Positions 44,600-52,153 of a DNA stretch of 64,000 bases are shown here, piece after piece (the first letter of the stretch is position 1; every line of letters begins with the position of its first letter). This DNA is from Pedobacter sp. N36a (lineage in GTDB: Bacteria > Bacteroidota > Bacteroidia > Sphingobacteriales > Sphingobacteriaceae): the NCBI RefSeq assembly GCF_014472395.1, contig NZ_JACSZW010000004.1, positions 434,001-498,000 of the forward strand, in the 5' to 3' direction. The position numbers were made by a program, and so were the translations under genes. Below the pieces are notes generated by a model. The model was not told the DNA's origin. It did not search any database and worked only from the letters and a program-made list of their open reading frames with translations.

Positions 44600-45214
44600 C
44601 TATTGAGCATCGCCTTCGGCAGATGTGATTAAACTAAACTTGTTAATTTTTTGCTTCTGCAAAATATCGATCACTTTCTTCACCGCAGGGTATTCTTCCT
44701 TAGCGTCTCCTTTGATACTGATACGCATTGGCGCTGCGTGTAATTCGGCTACGGCAGTACGTGATTGCATCACCCATTCCGCCAATTGATTGTTTGTTGA
44801 ATCAGTTGGAATACCAGTGTCAATACCAGACTTTGTACGCTCATCACCACTCATCATGATGAATTGCTTTAAACTCTGTACCGGTACACCGAAAGCACCA
44901 ACTACACCAAAACGCTCTCTTTCTTCCGGAGTGAATTTAATGCCGTACTTTTCGCCCATTTTATCAAGGGTAGCCATTTTAATGTCTTTCCCTACGATTT
45001 CATAAAACACTTTGCCTTTTCCAATCGACAATATACCCATGTCCAAATCTGGAACTTTAAGTTTATAAGTCGATGAAGGGATAGTAACATCCAAAGGATC
45101 AGGCTGACGTGCTGTTGCTGTTAAAATAAAGAAAGTAAGCAATAGGAAAGATACGTCGCACATGGCGGTCATATCTATCGAAGTACTCTTTCTTTGAACC
45201 TTTGCTCTTGGCAT
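44600..45214 (-). CDS. exbD: ExbD/TolR biopolymer transport protein (first copy)
   Basis: A 204-residue ExbD. Its helix IDMTAMCDVSFLLLTFFILTATA keeps the functional Asp. The periplasmic part is longer than in its neighbour and holds an insertion (GVVGAFGVPVQSLKQFIMMSGDERTKSGIDTG, about residues 101-132). Two unlike ExbD proteins in tandem are typical of Bacteroidota TonB operons and may form a heterodimer inside the ExbB ring. An 8-bp hairpin lies between this gene and exbB. Confidence 0.92.
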   Translation of the reverse strand: MPRAKVQRKSTSIDMTAMCDVSFLLLTFFILTATARQPDPLDVTIPSSTYKLKVPDLDMGILSIGKGKVFYEIVGKDIKMATLDKMGEKYGIKFTPEERERFGVVGAFGVPVQSLKQFIMMSGDERTKSGIDTGIPTDSTNNQLAEWVMQSRTAVAELHAAPMRISIKGDAKEEYPAVKKVIDILQKQKINKFSLITSAEGDAQ

Positions 45215-45259
45215 AATTTTAAAAATTACTTATGTATTTAACTAATGATGTTTATTCTT

Positions 45260-45279
45260 CCGGTTTTCCATAAAGCCGG
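45260..45279. other. Intercistronic hairpin between exbB and exbD
   Basis: CCGGTTTT-CCAT-AAAGCCGG forms an 8-bp stem with one G-T pair and a four-base loop. On the transcribed minus strand the T-run precedes the stem instead of following it, so it is not a standard terminator; it may protect or attenuate the message between exbB and the exbD genes. Confidence 0.45.
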
Positions 45280-45300
45280 TAAAAAAAAATACATTATTTT

Positions 45301-46143
45301 TTATTTATGCGTAGAAGCGTAAGTTTGGATGATGCTGAAACCTGCTTCATCAATAGCGTAAGTCAATTTATCGATTTTCGAAGTTAAAATGTTGTACATG
45401 ATAATCGCGAAAGTAGAAGTACCAATACCTGTAGCTGTGTTAATCAAAGCCTCAGAAATACCAGTTGCTAATGCCGCTTGATCCGGAGCACCAGAGTTAG
45501 CTAAACCACCGAAGGCCTTGATCATACCTGTTACTGTTCCTAATAGACCTGTTAATGTACCTACTGATACTAATGTTGCAATTACTGTTAAGTTTTGCTC
45601 TAACATTGGCATTTCTAATGTAGTTGCTTCTTCGATATCTTTTTGGATCGCTAAACATTTTTGATCTGTATCCATGTTAGGCTCAACTTCCATTTCTCTG
45701 TATTTTTTCAAACCAGATTTGATCACGTTAGCTACCGAACCTTGTTGTCTATCACACTCAGCCATAGCACCTTCGATGTTGTTTGAGTTTAAAAGTGATT
45801 GTACTTTTTTAACGAATCCGTCTAAGCTACCTTTACCAGTTGCTTTACCAATTACGATCATACGCTCAATTGAGAAAACGATAACCATTAAGAACATACC
45901 CATTAAGATTGGTACGATGAAACCACCTTTGTAAGCCATACCTGCGTAGTTACCTACTTTTGGCATCGTCTCATGCAAATCTGGATCTGCGCCGTCAATA
46001 AAGTTATCTCTACTACCCAAGACAAACTTGAAAATACAAATACCGATAATGATACAGATAGGAATTACTAATGTTGCAAATAAATTTGAAGCAGATGAAG
46101 AGCTCTCTTTTTGAACTGTTGTTGGTTTTGGTGCGTTTGCCAT
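45301..46143 (-). CDS. exbB: ExbB/TolQ/MotA proton-channel protein
   Basis: A 280-residue membrane protein. A first hydrophobic segment (about residues 22-43) precedes the core. The MotA/TolQ/ExbB domain includes GGFIVPILMGMFLMVIVFSIERMIVIGKATG, AECDRQQGSVANVIKSGLKKY and the channel helices TVIATLVSVGTLTGLLGTVTGMIKAFGGLANSG and ISEALINTATGIGTSTFAIIMYNILTS. It makes the pentameric stator through which protons flow to power TonB. First gene of the operon. Confidence 0.95.
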   Translation of the reverse strand: MANAPKPTTVQKESSSSASNLFATLVIPICIIIGICIFKFVLGSRDNFIDGADPDLHETMPKVGNYAGMAYKGGFIVPILMGMFLMVIVFSIERMIVIGKATGKGSLDGFVKKVQSLLNSNNIEGAMAECDRQQGSVANVIKSGLKKYREMEVEPNMDTDQKCLAIQKDIEEATTLEMPMLEQNLTVIATLVSVGTLTGLLGTVTGMIKAFGGLANSGAPDQAALATGISEALINTATGIGTSTFAIIMYNILTSKIDKLTYAIDEAGFSIIQTYASTHK

Positions 46144-46244
46144 TGTTTTTTAGTTTTTTAGTTTTTAGTACTCGTGTTTTTTTTAAATTTAGATTATTAT
46201 TCTGTAATACACACAACGATCATTACAAACAATTGTTGCAAGAA

Positions 46245-46274
46245 CAAATTTATAACTTTGATTTTAATTCCAAA
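46245..46274 (-). promoter_or_regulatory. Promoter of the exbB-tonB operon
   Basis: On the minus strand TTTG (46274-46271), 18 bases, TAAATTTG (46252-46245), both elements matching the Bacteroidota consensus with a spacer one base short. Leader to the exbB ATG about 95 bases. Confidence 0.5.
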
Positions 46275-46341
46275 TTAAATAATCGTTAGTTTCTTCCCTT
46301 GAGCTAGGTCTCCCCCCTGTCCGCATCGGCGTATATTAAAA

Positions 46342-46371
46342 AAAGATTGTCCCCATGCGGAGACAATCTTT
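46342..46371 (-). terminator. Terminator of pckA
   Basis: Ten-bp stem AAAGATTGTC/GACAATCTTT with a ten-base loop, followed on the minus strand by a run of T, 56 bases after the pckA stop. Confidence 0.85.
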
Positions 46372-46426
46372 CACAATTAAAACTAAAAAAAAATTGATAT
46401 GCAAATTTTTGAGCAAAAAAAAAGCT

Positions 46427-48031
46427 TTAAGAGGCGTTTTCCACAACTTTAGGGAAGGATGCGAGAATTTCAGCACTCGCGAAAGCTTCAAACTGCTTAA
46501 AGTTGGTAATAAACTCCTGTGAAAGCTCATTCGCTTTTTGGTCATATTTCTTCTGATCTGCCCAGGTATTTTTTGGTTGTAATATTTCTGATGGGACCCC
46601 CGGACAAGCCTCTGGGATCTGCAAACCAAACACAGGATCTGCGTTGTAACACGCATTTTCCAGTTCGCCTTTCAAAGCCGCAGAAATCATAGCGCGGGTA
46701 TACGATAATTTCATTCGTTTCCCGACACCGTAGGCTCCCCCACTCCATCCAGTATTCACCAGCCAGACATTCACATTGTGCTTGCGCATTTTCTCCCCCA
46801 GCAATTCCGCGTATTTAGTAGGATGCAAGGGTAGGAAAGCTTTTCCAAAACAAGCAGAGAAAGTAACCTGAGGCTCGGTCACACCTGCCTCTGTACCTGC
46901 CACTTTTGCCGTATATCCCGAAATAAAATGGAACATGGCCTGGCCCGGTGTTAATTTAGAAATTGGCGGCAATACACCGAAAGCATCTGCCGTCAGGAAA
47001 AATATGTTTTTAGGTACACCTGCGATAGAAGGCAGGATCGCATTGTCTATATAATGGATTGGGTATGCAACCCTGGTGTTCTCCGTTTTCTCTACATTGC
47101 TGAAATCCACTTCACGGCTGCCTGGGAAATAATTGATATTTTCCAACAGCGAACCAAATTTGATGGCTTTAAAAATCTGAGGCTCTTTTTCTTCCGTCAG
47201 GTCCACACATTTTGCATAGCAGCCACCTTCAAAATTAAAGATGGTGTCTTGACCCCATCCATGCTCATCATCACCGATCAGCCCTCTCTCCGGATCCGCC
47301 GAAAGCGTTGTTTTGCCCGTTCCAGAAAGTCCGAAGAAAATCGCTGTATCACCATCTTTGCCCACATTAGCGGAACAATGCATCGAAAGCGTATTTTTTT
47401 GCAGTGGTAAAATGAAGTTCAGCACAGAAAAAATCCCTTTCTTGATTTCACCGGTATATCCGGAACCACCAATAAGGATCATTTTTTTAGTAAAGTTTAA
47501 TAACGAGAAGTTTCCCTGACGGGTACCATCCACAGCTGGGTCTGCCAAAAAGCTAGGTGCAGCGATAATAGTCCATTCTGGGTTTTCAGGCAAGTTTTCA
47601 TGGTCAAACCTTAAAAACATATTATGGGCAAACAAGTTCTGATAGGCACTTTCGGTCACTACACGGATCGTCGTTTGATAACTCTCATCCGCACATGCAT
47701 AAGCATCCCTTACATAGAATTTCTCCTTATTCAGGTGATCAGTAACCTTTTTTAGCAGCGAATCAAAGTGTTCAGGGCTAAATTTAATGTTAATATCTCC
47801 CCACCACACCGAGTCTTCGGTCAACTCATCGCAAACAATAAATCTGTCTTTTGGAGAACGACCAGTAAATTTACCAGTGTCTATTGCCAATGCTCCGGTA
47901 TCGGCAAGTGTTCCTTCTCCATTTTTTAAGGCCTCTTCAACCAATTGTGATACATTAAGCTGAAATAGGGCCTGATCTGAATTTAAATTCAAATACCCCA
48001 AATCCGGCTTAAGCGTAAGTGCTTTGCTCAT
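46427..48031 (-). CDS. pckA: Phosphoenolpyruvate carboxykinase (ATP)
   Basis: A 534-residue enzyme converting oxaloacetate and ATP to phosphoenolpyruvate, CO2 and ADP (gluconeogenesis; in some Bacteroidota run backwards to fix CO2). Substrate region TGRSPKDRFIV near residue 53; P-loop GLSGTGKTTLSADP (about residues 236-249) followed by the metal-site GDDEHGW; CSANVGKDGDTAIFFG just before; late ARG region GVGKRMKLSYTRAMI. Family-normal length. Flanked by its own terminator and a minus-7-like TAACTTTG box at 48052-48059. Confidence 0.97.
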   Translation of the reverse strand: MSKALTLKPDLGYLNLNSDQALFQLNVSQLVEEALKNGEGTLADTGALAIDTGKFTGRSPKDRFIVCDELTEDSVWWGDINIKFSPEHFDSLLKKVTDHLNKEKFYVRDAYACADESYQTTIRVVTESAYQNLFAHNMFLRFDHENLPENPEWTIIAAPSFLADPAVDGTRQGNFSLLNFTKKMILIGGSGYTGEIKKGIFSVLNFILPLQKNTLSMHCSANVGKDGDTAIFFGLSGTGKTTLSADPERGLIGDDEHGWGQDTIFNFEGGCYAKCVDLTEEKEPQIFKAIKFGSLLENINYFPGSREVDFSNVEKTENTRVAYPIHYIDNAILPSIAGVPKNIFFLTADAFGVLPPISKLTPGQAMFHFISGYTAKVAGTEAGVTEPQVTFSACFGKAFLPLHPTKYAELLGEKMRKHNVNVWLVNTGWSGGAYGVGKRMKLSYTRAMISAALKGELENACYNADPVFGLQIPEACPGVPSEILQPKNTWADQKKYDQKANELSQEFITNFKQFEAFASAEILASFPKVVENAS

Positions 48032-48051
48032 AAATAAATAAGTTAGTGAGG

Positions 48052-48059
48052 CAAAGTTA
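48052..48059 (-). promoter_or_regulatory. Minus-7 element of pckA
   Basis: TAACTTTG on the minus strand, 20 bases before the pckA ATG, fits TAnnTTTG. No good TTTG stands 19 bases upstream. Confidence 0.4.
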
Positions 48060-48130
48060 TACAGATAAAAAGGTATTATCAGCGCTTTTGCGCGAAAAAA
48101 TTTACTTATTGTTGTTGATACACTAACAAT

Positions 48131-48174
48131 AAAAGCCTTAAATATCAGCTAATTACAATTTAACAAGGGCTTTT
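48131..48174 (-). terminator. Possible terminator after yciH
   Basis: Minus-strand AAAAGCCCTT pairs with AAGGCTTTT across a loop of about 25 bases and is followed by ATTGTT. The stem has one bulge and the loop is long, so it is a weak candidate. Confidence 0.35.
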
Positions 48175-48175
48175 C

Positions 48176-48529
48176 TTAGCCTCCAGATTTTTTAACTTTA
48201 TAACCTTCTTTCTGCAATAGCAGCAAAACTTTGTCTCTAAAGTCGCCCTGGATTAAGATCTCTCCATCTTTTGCCGCTCCGCCGACCCCGCATTTGGATT
48301 TCAGCATTTTACCCAGCACCTCCAGTTCTTCCGTACTTCCGATAAAGCCAGTCACTAAAGTGACCCCTTTTCCACCACGGTTTTTGCGGTCCAAAGTCAC
48401 CCTAAGGTCCTGCTGATTGGCTGCCAAAGGAGGCTGCTCTACTTCCTGATCGGATTCATAAACAAAAGAAGGATCCGTAGAAAACATAATCCCCCCAAAA
48501 TCATTTAATATTTTCTTTTTCGATTTCAT
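48176..48529 (-). CDS. SUI1/eIF1-family translation factor YciH
   Basis: A 117-residue protein. The SUI1 domain (about residues 42-112) has LRVTLDRKNRGGKGVTLVTGFIGS, LEVLGKMLKSKCGVGGAAKDGEILIQGDFRDKVLLLLQKEGYKVK, the core of eIF1-like factors. Bacterial YciH can discriminate against poor initiation complexes in vitro and is linked to stress. It lies 11 bases after the lipid kinase gene on the same strand, so probably co-transcribed. Confidence 0.93.
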   Translation of the reverse strand: MKSKKKILNDFGGIMFSTDPSFVYESDQEVEQPPLAANQQDLRVTLDRKNRGGKGVTLVTGFIGSTEELEVLGKMLKSKCGVGGAAKDGEILIQGDFRDKVLLLLQKEGYKVKKSGG

Positions 48530-48540
48530 TGCTGTTTAAT

Positions 48541-49449
48541 TTAAGTACCTGTAAGCGCTGCCGCTTCATGATCAGGTGTAATGATATTTAAAGAAAGAGG
48601 TACCATAGAGATGCTCAGCTCCTTCCCCATAAAATAAGGTTCTCCGTCAATGTGGATGGCATCATTGGCCGGCCGCACAATCCTGATGTCCCTTCCCTGA
48701 ATGATTTCTACCATTTCTGACTGATCAGTAGAACCATTGAGCATGTGGTAGGCCAATACCGGAATCTTGAAAAGTGGAAATCTCTTAATGATACAGACGT
48801 CCAATAGACCATCTGTAATCGAAGCATGAGGAGAGATATGTGCATTATTACCATATTGAGAAGAATTTGCCACGCTCACCACAAAAGCGGTGCGGACATA
48901 TTCCTGACCATCTATATATATATGGTAAGTCTGCGGTTTGTAATTCCTCATTTCCCTAAATCCAAGTTTCAGGTAACCCGATAAGCCCCTCGATTTATTT
49001 CCGGCAAATACTGAGCTGATGTGTGCGTCAAAGCCCATACCTGCCATATTAAAAAAACATTTGTCGTTAAATTTTGCCGTATCGATCACCCTCACCTTGA
49101 AATCATTGATCACCTTGATCGCCTGCACCGTGTTCATCGGGATCTTTAAAAATCTCGACAAGCCATTTCCTGACCCAAAGGGAAGAATCCCCAGGATCTT
49201 CTTCTGCTGCATCACCTTGGTTCCAATCTCATTGATCGTTCCATCTCCCCCAACGGCTACAATGACATCGAAATTTTTGCTGGCCGCTTCCTCTGCAATT
49301 TCGGAGGCATGACCAACATATTCCGTAAAACTGTAATTCGCATTAAATTTGGATCGATCCAAATGTGCATCGATCAATGCTGGAATTTTCAGCTTGTCTT
49401 TTCCTCCCGAAATCGGGTTAATAATAAATAATATATTCGATTTTGACAA
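48541..49449 (-). CDS. Diacylglycerol kinase-family lipid kinase (YegS/BmrU-like)
   Basis: A 302-residue soluble lipid kinase. The nucleotide site has INPISGGKDKLK (about residues 10-21), VIVAVGGDGTINEIGTKVM and LGILPFGSGNGLSRFLKIP. A later DGLLDVCIIKRF and IHIDGEPYFMGKELSISM are typical of the C-terminal beta sandwich. It phosphorylates diacylglycerol, sphingoid bases or a related lipid; Sphingobacteriaceae make sphingolipids, so a sphingoid substrate is possible (inference). Divergent from metK. Confidence 0.92.
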   Translation of the reverse strand: MSKSNILFIINPISGGKDKLKIPALIDAHLDRSKFNANYSFTEYVGHASEIAEEAASKNFDVIVAVGGDGTINEIGTKVMQQKKILGILPFGSGNGLSRFLKIPMNTVQAIKVINDFKVRVIDTAKFNDKCFFNMAGMGFDAHISSVFAGNKSRGLSGYLKLGFREMRNYKPQTYHIYIDGQEYVRTAFVVSVANSSQYGNNAHISPHASITDGLLDVCIIKRFPLFKIPVLAYHMLNGSTDQSEMVEIIQGRDIRIVRPANDAIHIDGEPYFMGKELSISMVPLSLNIITPDHEAAALTGT

Positions 49450-49487
49450 AACACTGGTTTAAATACGGTACAAAATAATTGATATTT

Positions 49488-49518
49488 TTTGACTATTTGA
49501 ATATATATAGTAATTTTG
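49488..49518 (+). promoter_or_regulatory. Promoter of metK
   Basis: TTTG (49488-49491), 19 bases, TAATTTTG (49511-49518): an exact match to the Bacteroidota TTTG-N19-TAnnTTTG consensus. The expected start point falls a few bases before the riboswitch aptamer. Confidence 0.75.
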
Positions 49519-49526
49519 CATCATTA

Positions 49527-49597
49527 AAGTGGACTGATTTGCGATGCTATCATCAAAAATAGCGGGATTGCAACCACGTAAAAAAAAGTGCTAACCT
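49527..49597 (+). promoter_or_regulatory. SAM-II riboswitch (long-loop variant) in the metK leader
   Basis: H-type pseudoknot elements in order: P1 GTGG (49529-49532) paired with CCAC (49574-49577), loop start CTGATTT, then ATTGCAA just before the P1 3' strand, an A-rich junction CGTAAAAAAAA, and GCTAA (49590-49594) that can pair with ATTGC. These are the conserved SAM-II parts. An extra hairpin GCTAT/ATAGC (49546-49550, 49559-49563) enlarges loop 1, as in the long-loop class. It should turn down SAM synthetase expression when SAM is plentiful. After the aptamer, about 80 bases hold two small hairpins before the ATG. Confidence 0.8.
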
Positions 49598-49680
49598 ATC
49601 ATACACTTCAATTTACTGCCTGCGTTGCAGGATCAGAGGCCATTTTATATAATTGTTTATTATAAAATTAATTATTTAAG

Positions 49681-50931
49681 ATGTCATATTTATTTACATC
49701 AGAATCTGTTTCCGAAGGTCATCCTGATAAAATCGCAGATCAAATCTCCGACGCACTAATTGATAATTTCCTGGCTTTTGATGCAGATTCAAAGGTTGCA
49801 TGTGAAACTCTTGTTACAACCGGGCAGGTAATCCTTGCAGGTGAGGTTAAATCGAAAACTTATCTTGATGTACAGCAGATTGCACGTGACGTCATCAAAA
49901 AAATCGGTTATACCAAAAGTGAGTACATGTTTGAGGCCAACTCCTGCGGAATCCTTTCTGCAATTCATGAACAATCACAAGACATCAACCAAGGTGTAGA
50001 TAGAAGCAGCAAGGAAGAGCAAGGTGCAGGTGATCAGGGAATGATGTTCGGTTATGCAACCAACGAAACTGAAGATTACATGCCTTTAGCTTTGGATCTT
50101 TCTCATAAACTATTACAGGAACTTGCAGAATTGAGACGCGAAAATAAGGACATCACCTATTTACGCCCGGATGCAAAATCTCAGGTAACCCTTGAATATG
50201 ATAACCACAATAAACCAGTTCGTATTGATGCCATCGTAATTTCAACTCAACATGACGACTTCGACGAAGAAGCAACCATGCTTGCAAAAATCAAGTCTGA
50301 CCTGGTAACGATCTTAATTCCAAGAATTATTGCTAAATACCCTCAGTACGCACATTTATTTAATGATAAAATTGAATACCACATCAACCCAACCGGTAAA
50401 TTCGTAATCGGCGGTCCACATGGTGATACTGGCTTAACAGGCCGTAAAATCATTGTAGACACTTACGGTGGTAAAGGTGCTCACGGTGGTGGTGCTTTCT
50501 CTGGAAAAGATCCAAGTAAAGTAGATAGAAGTGCGGCTTATGCGACACGTCACATCGCTAAAAACCTGGTAGCTGCAGGTGTTGCAGAAGAAATCCTGGT
50601 ACAGGTGAGTTATGCTATAGGTGTAGCAAAACCGATGGGAATTTATATCAACACTTACGGAACGAGCAAAGTGAACAAAACTGACGGTGAGATTGCGACC
50701 ATTGTAGAAGGCTTATTCGACATGCGTCCTTACTTCATCGAACAGCGTTTGAAATTAAGAAATCCTATCTATAGCGAAACTGCTGCTTATGGTCACATGG
50801 GTCGTAAAAATGAAACCGTTACTAAAACTTTCAGAACGCCTTATGGAGAAGAAAAAACAGTAACTGTGGAGTTGTTTACCTGGGAGAAACTAGATTTCGT
50901 AGATCAGGTGAAAGCTGCTTTCGCTTTGTAG
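49681..50931 (+). CDS. metK: S-adenosylmethionine synthetase
   Basis: A 416-residue enzyme forming SAM from methionine and ATP with release of phosphate and pyrophosphate. Signatures: [18 protein letters not shown] (about residues 11-28), [18 protein letters not shown] (about residues 112-129), [24 protein letters not shown] and [19 protein letters not shown] (phosphate loop). Slightly longer than the usual 380-400 residues because of an insertion around [20 protein letters not shown] and following. Controlled by the SAM-II element upstream; a perfect-palindrome terminator follows. Confidence 0.97.
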   Translation: MSYLFTSESVSEGHPDKIADQISDALIDNFLAFDADSKVACETLVTTGQVILAGEVKSKTYLDVQQIARDVIKKIGYTKSEYMFEANSCGILSAIHEQSQDINQGVDRSSKEEQGAGDQGMMFGYATNETEDYMPLALDLSHKLLQELAELRRENKDITYLRPDAKSQVTLEYDNHNKPVRIDAIVISTQHDDFDEEATMLAKIKSDLVTILIPRIIAKYPQYAHLFNDKIEYHINPTGKFVIGGPHGDTGLTGRKIIVDTYGGKGAHGGGAFSGKDPSKVDRSAAYATRHIAKNLVAAGVAEEILVQVSYAIGVAKPMGIYINTYGTSKVNKTDGEIATIVEGLFDMRPYFIEQRLKLRNPIYSETAAYGHMGRKNETVTKTFRTPYGEEKTVTVELFTWEKLDFVDQVKAAFAL

Positions 50932-50952
50932 AACATAAAAATATAAAATTAG

Positions 50953-50988
50953 AAAAGGCGTCATCCGATCGGATGACGCCTTTTTTTT
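50953..50988. terminator. Bidirectional terminator after metK
   Basis: A perfect 24-base palindrome (50957-50980, GGCGTCATCCGA and its complement) flanked by A4 and T8, between metK and the convergent exbD-like gene. Confidence 0.92.
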
Positions 50989-50995
50989 GCAGTTA

Positions 50996-51526
50996 TCACT
51001 TCAGCTGCTTTAGCGCAGCGAGCTCGGGTTCCAGTAAACGATCATCATCTACCAGGTAAGATTTGATATCCGCAATCTTCATCTCATCCAATACATCTAC
51101 AAAATTCTTATAGTTCGAAGCCTCCGTTGGTTTAATGATCACCACCATAAACTTATTCGGATCATGGCCATGAAGGTTTGCAATGGCTTTTTTATTTTCA
51201 GTCAGGACTTGATTAATTTGCTGAAAATTGCTTTTTACGCCCGCTGATTTCCCCGCTTCTCCAAGATACCATACGATCTGATTCTCCTTCCCTAAAATTA
51301 AGGTAACCGTTCTTGAAGCTGGATAGGGCTGATCAGGGATGTCAATCACCGGCTTCACCATATCCATTGCCTGGGACTTTGACAAAGAGGTGGTCAGCAT
51401 AAAAAAGGTAATTAAAAGAAAGGCCAGGTCTACCATTGCGGTCAGGTCTACAGCGGGAACAGCTTTGCGGGTTCTCGCATTTCCCTTTATGGCAGGGCCA
51501 TTTTGGGAGAGGTTTAAAGTTGCCAT
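50996..51526 (-). CDS. Orphan ExbD/TolR protein
   Basis: The start at 51526 (MATLNLSQNGPAIKG) is chosen; an in-frame ATG at 51628 would add 34 unrelated hydrophobic residues. The 176-residue product has VDLTAMVDLAFLLITFFMLTTSL with the key Asp and a periplasmic end ASNYKNFVDVLDEMKIADIKS, nearly the same as the ExbD at 44054-44590. No exbB or tonB is adjacent, so it must borrow a partner or replace the operon copy under some condition. Probably a duplication. Confidence 0.9.
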   Translation of the reverse strand: MATLNLSQNGPAIKGNARTRKAVPAVDLTAMVDLAFLLITFFMLTTSLSKSQAMDMVKPVIDIPDQPYPASRTVTLILGKENQIVWYLGEAGKSAGVKSNFQQINQVLTENKKAIANLHGHDPNKFMVVIIKPTEASNYKNFVDVLDEMKIADIKSYLVDDDRLLEPELAALKQLK

Positions 51527-51612
51527 ATCAATTGAGTTTAGTTTAATTGAGGATGTAAAAAAACTCCCGATTGCATAAACGAAAAACCATTTCCTTAAAT
51601 AAATGTTAATTA

Positions 51613-51981
51613 ATGAAACAAACAGCAATCATTATGGAACAGCCCGTAGAAATGAATACCCTTAGCCAGATCCTGGATAAATTAAGACTTAAAGGACTGG
51701 ACAATGAAGTAAAGATGACCGATCATGGTAAAATGCAAGGTGTAGGCCTGAATAAAATATACAACCCGGAAGATCTCACCATTATAAAAACCTATCGCTT
51801 TGAAGGTGATTCTGACCCTGGAGATAACTCCGTCCTTTACATCTTAGAGGATAAAGATGGTCAGATAGGCTATATTCTTGATGCTTATGGCATGTACAGT
51901 TCTCAGGAGGGCGCCGGATTTGATGACTTTTTAAAGAAAATCCCTACCGCAGACCGCGATCTTCAGGAACTCTTAAAATAG
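51613..51981 (+). CDS. Small conserved hypothetical protein
   Basis: A 122-residue soluble protein; an internal start at 51637 (MEQPVEMNTL) or 51652 is possible. NPEDLTIIKTYRFEGDSDPGDNSVLYILEDKDGQIGYILDAYGMY (about residues 53-97) resembles a small Bacteroidota family that databases sometimes label phosphoribosylpyrophosphate synthetase, a name its size does not support. No catalytic motif recognised. Function unknown. Divergent from the orphan exbD; ends at a hairpin terminator. Confidence 0.75.
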   Translation: MKQTAIIMEQPVEMNTLSQILDKLRLKGLDNEVKMTDHGKMQGVGLNKIYNPEDLTIIKTYRFEGDSDPGDNSVLYILEDKDGQIGYILDAYGMYSSQEGAGFDDFLKKIPTADRDLQELLK

Positions 51982-51999
51982 AAAAGCTATTGCAACTAA

Positions 52000-52024
52000 A
52001 AGGCCCATCTTAAAGATGGGCCTT
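52000..52024 (+). terminator. Terminator after the small conserved protein
   Basis: AAGGCCCATCT-TAA-AGATGGGCCTT, an 11-bp perfect stem with a three-base loop, followed by ATTTATTTAT. It lies 19 bases after the stop. Confidence 0.82.
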
Positions 52025-52030
52025 ATTTAT

Positions 52031-52120
52031 TTATACTTTTTTATCCATTACACTTATCCACAATACGATGATCCCATCAAGAATCGCTAAAACTAATATT
52101 GCCCATTCATATACCTGCAT
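52031..52120 (-). CDS. Possible 29-residue single-helix membrane peptide
   Basis: An ATG frame encoding one hydrophobic helix, EWAILVLAILDGIIVLWISVM (residues 5-25), with a short KK-containing tail, 33 bases after the stop of the GH84 gene and on the same strand. Small helix peptides of this kind exist as respiratory or transport accessory proteins, but no family is recognised and no ribosome-binding site is clear. Could be chance. Confidence 0.35.
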   Translation of the reverse strand: MQVYEWAILVLAILDGIIVLWISVMDKKV

Positions 52121-52153
52121 CTATTTATTGTTTTAAAATGTAATAAAATCCGC

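Noticed and set aside
44199..44606. A 135-codon plus-strand frame over exbD
   Set aside because: Antisense of a clear ExbD; the hydrophobic stretch merely mirrors its helix.
49643..49667. AT-only hairpin just before the metK ATG
   Set aside because: A TTTTATA/TATAAAA pairing is expected by chance in such AT-rich leader sequence; not listed as a separate element.
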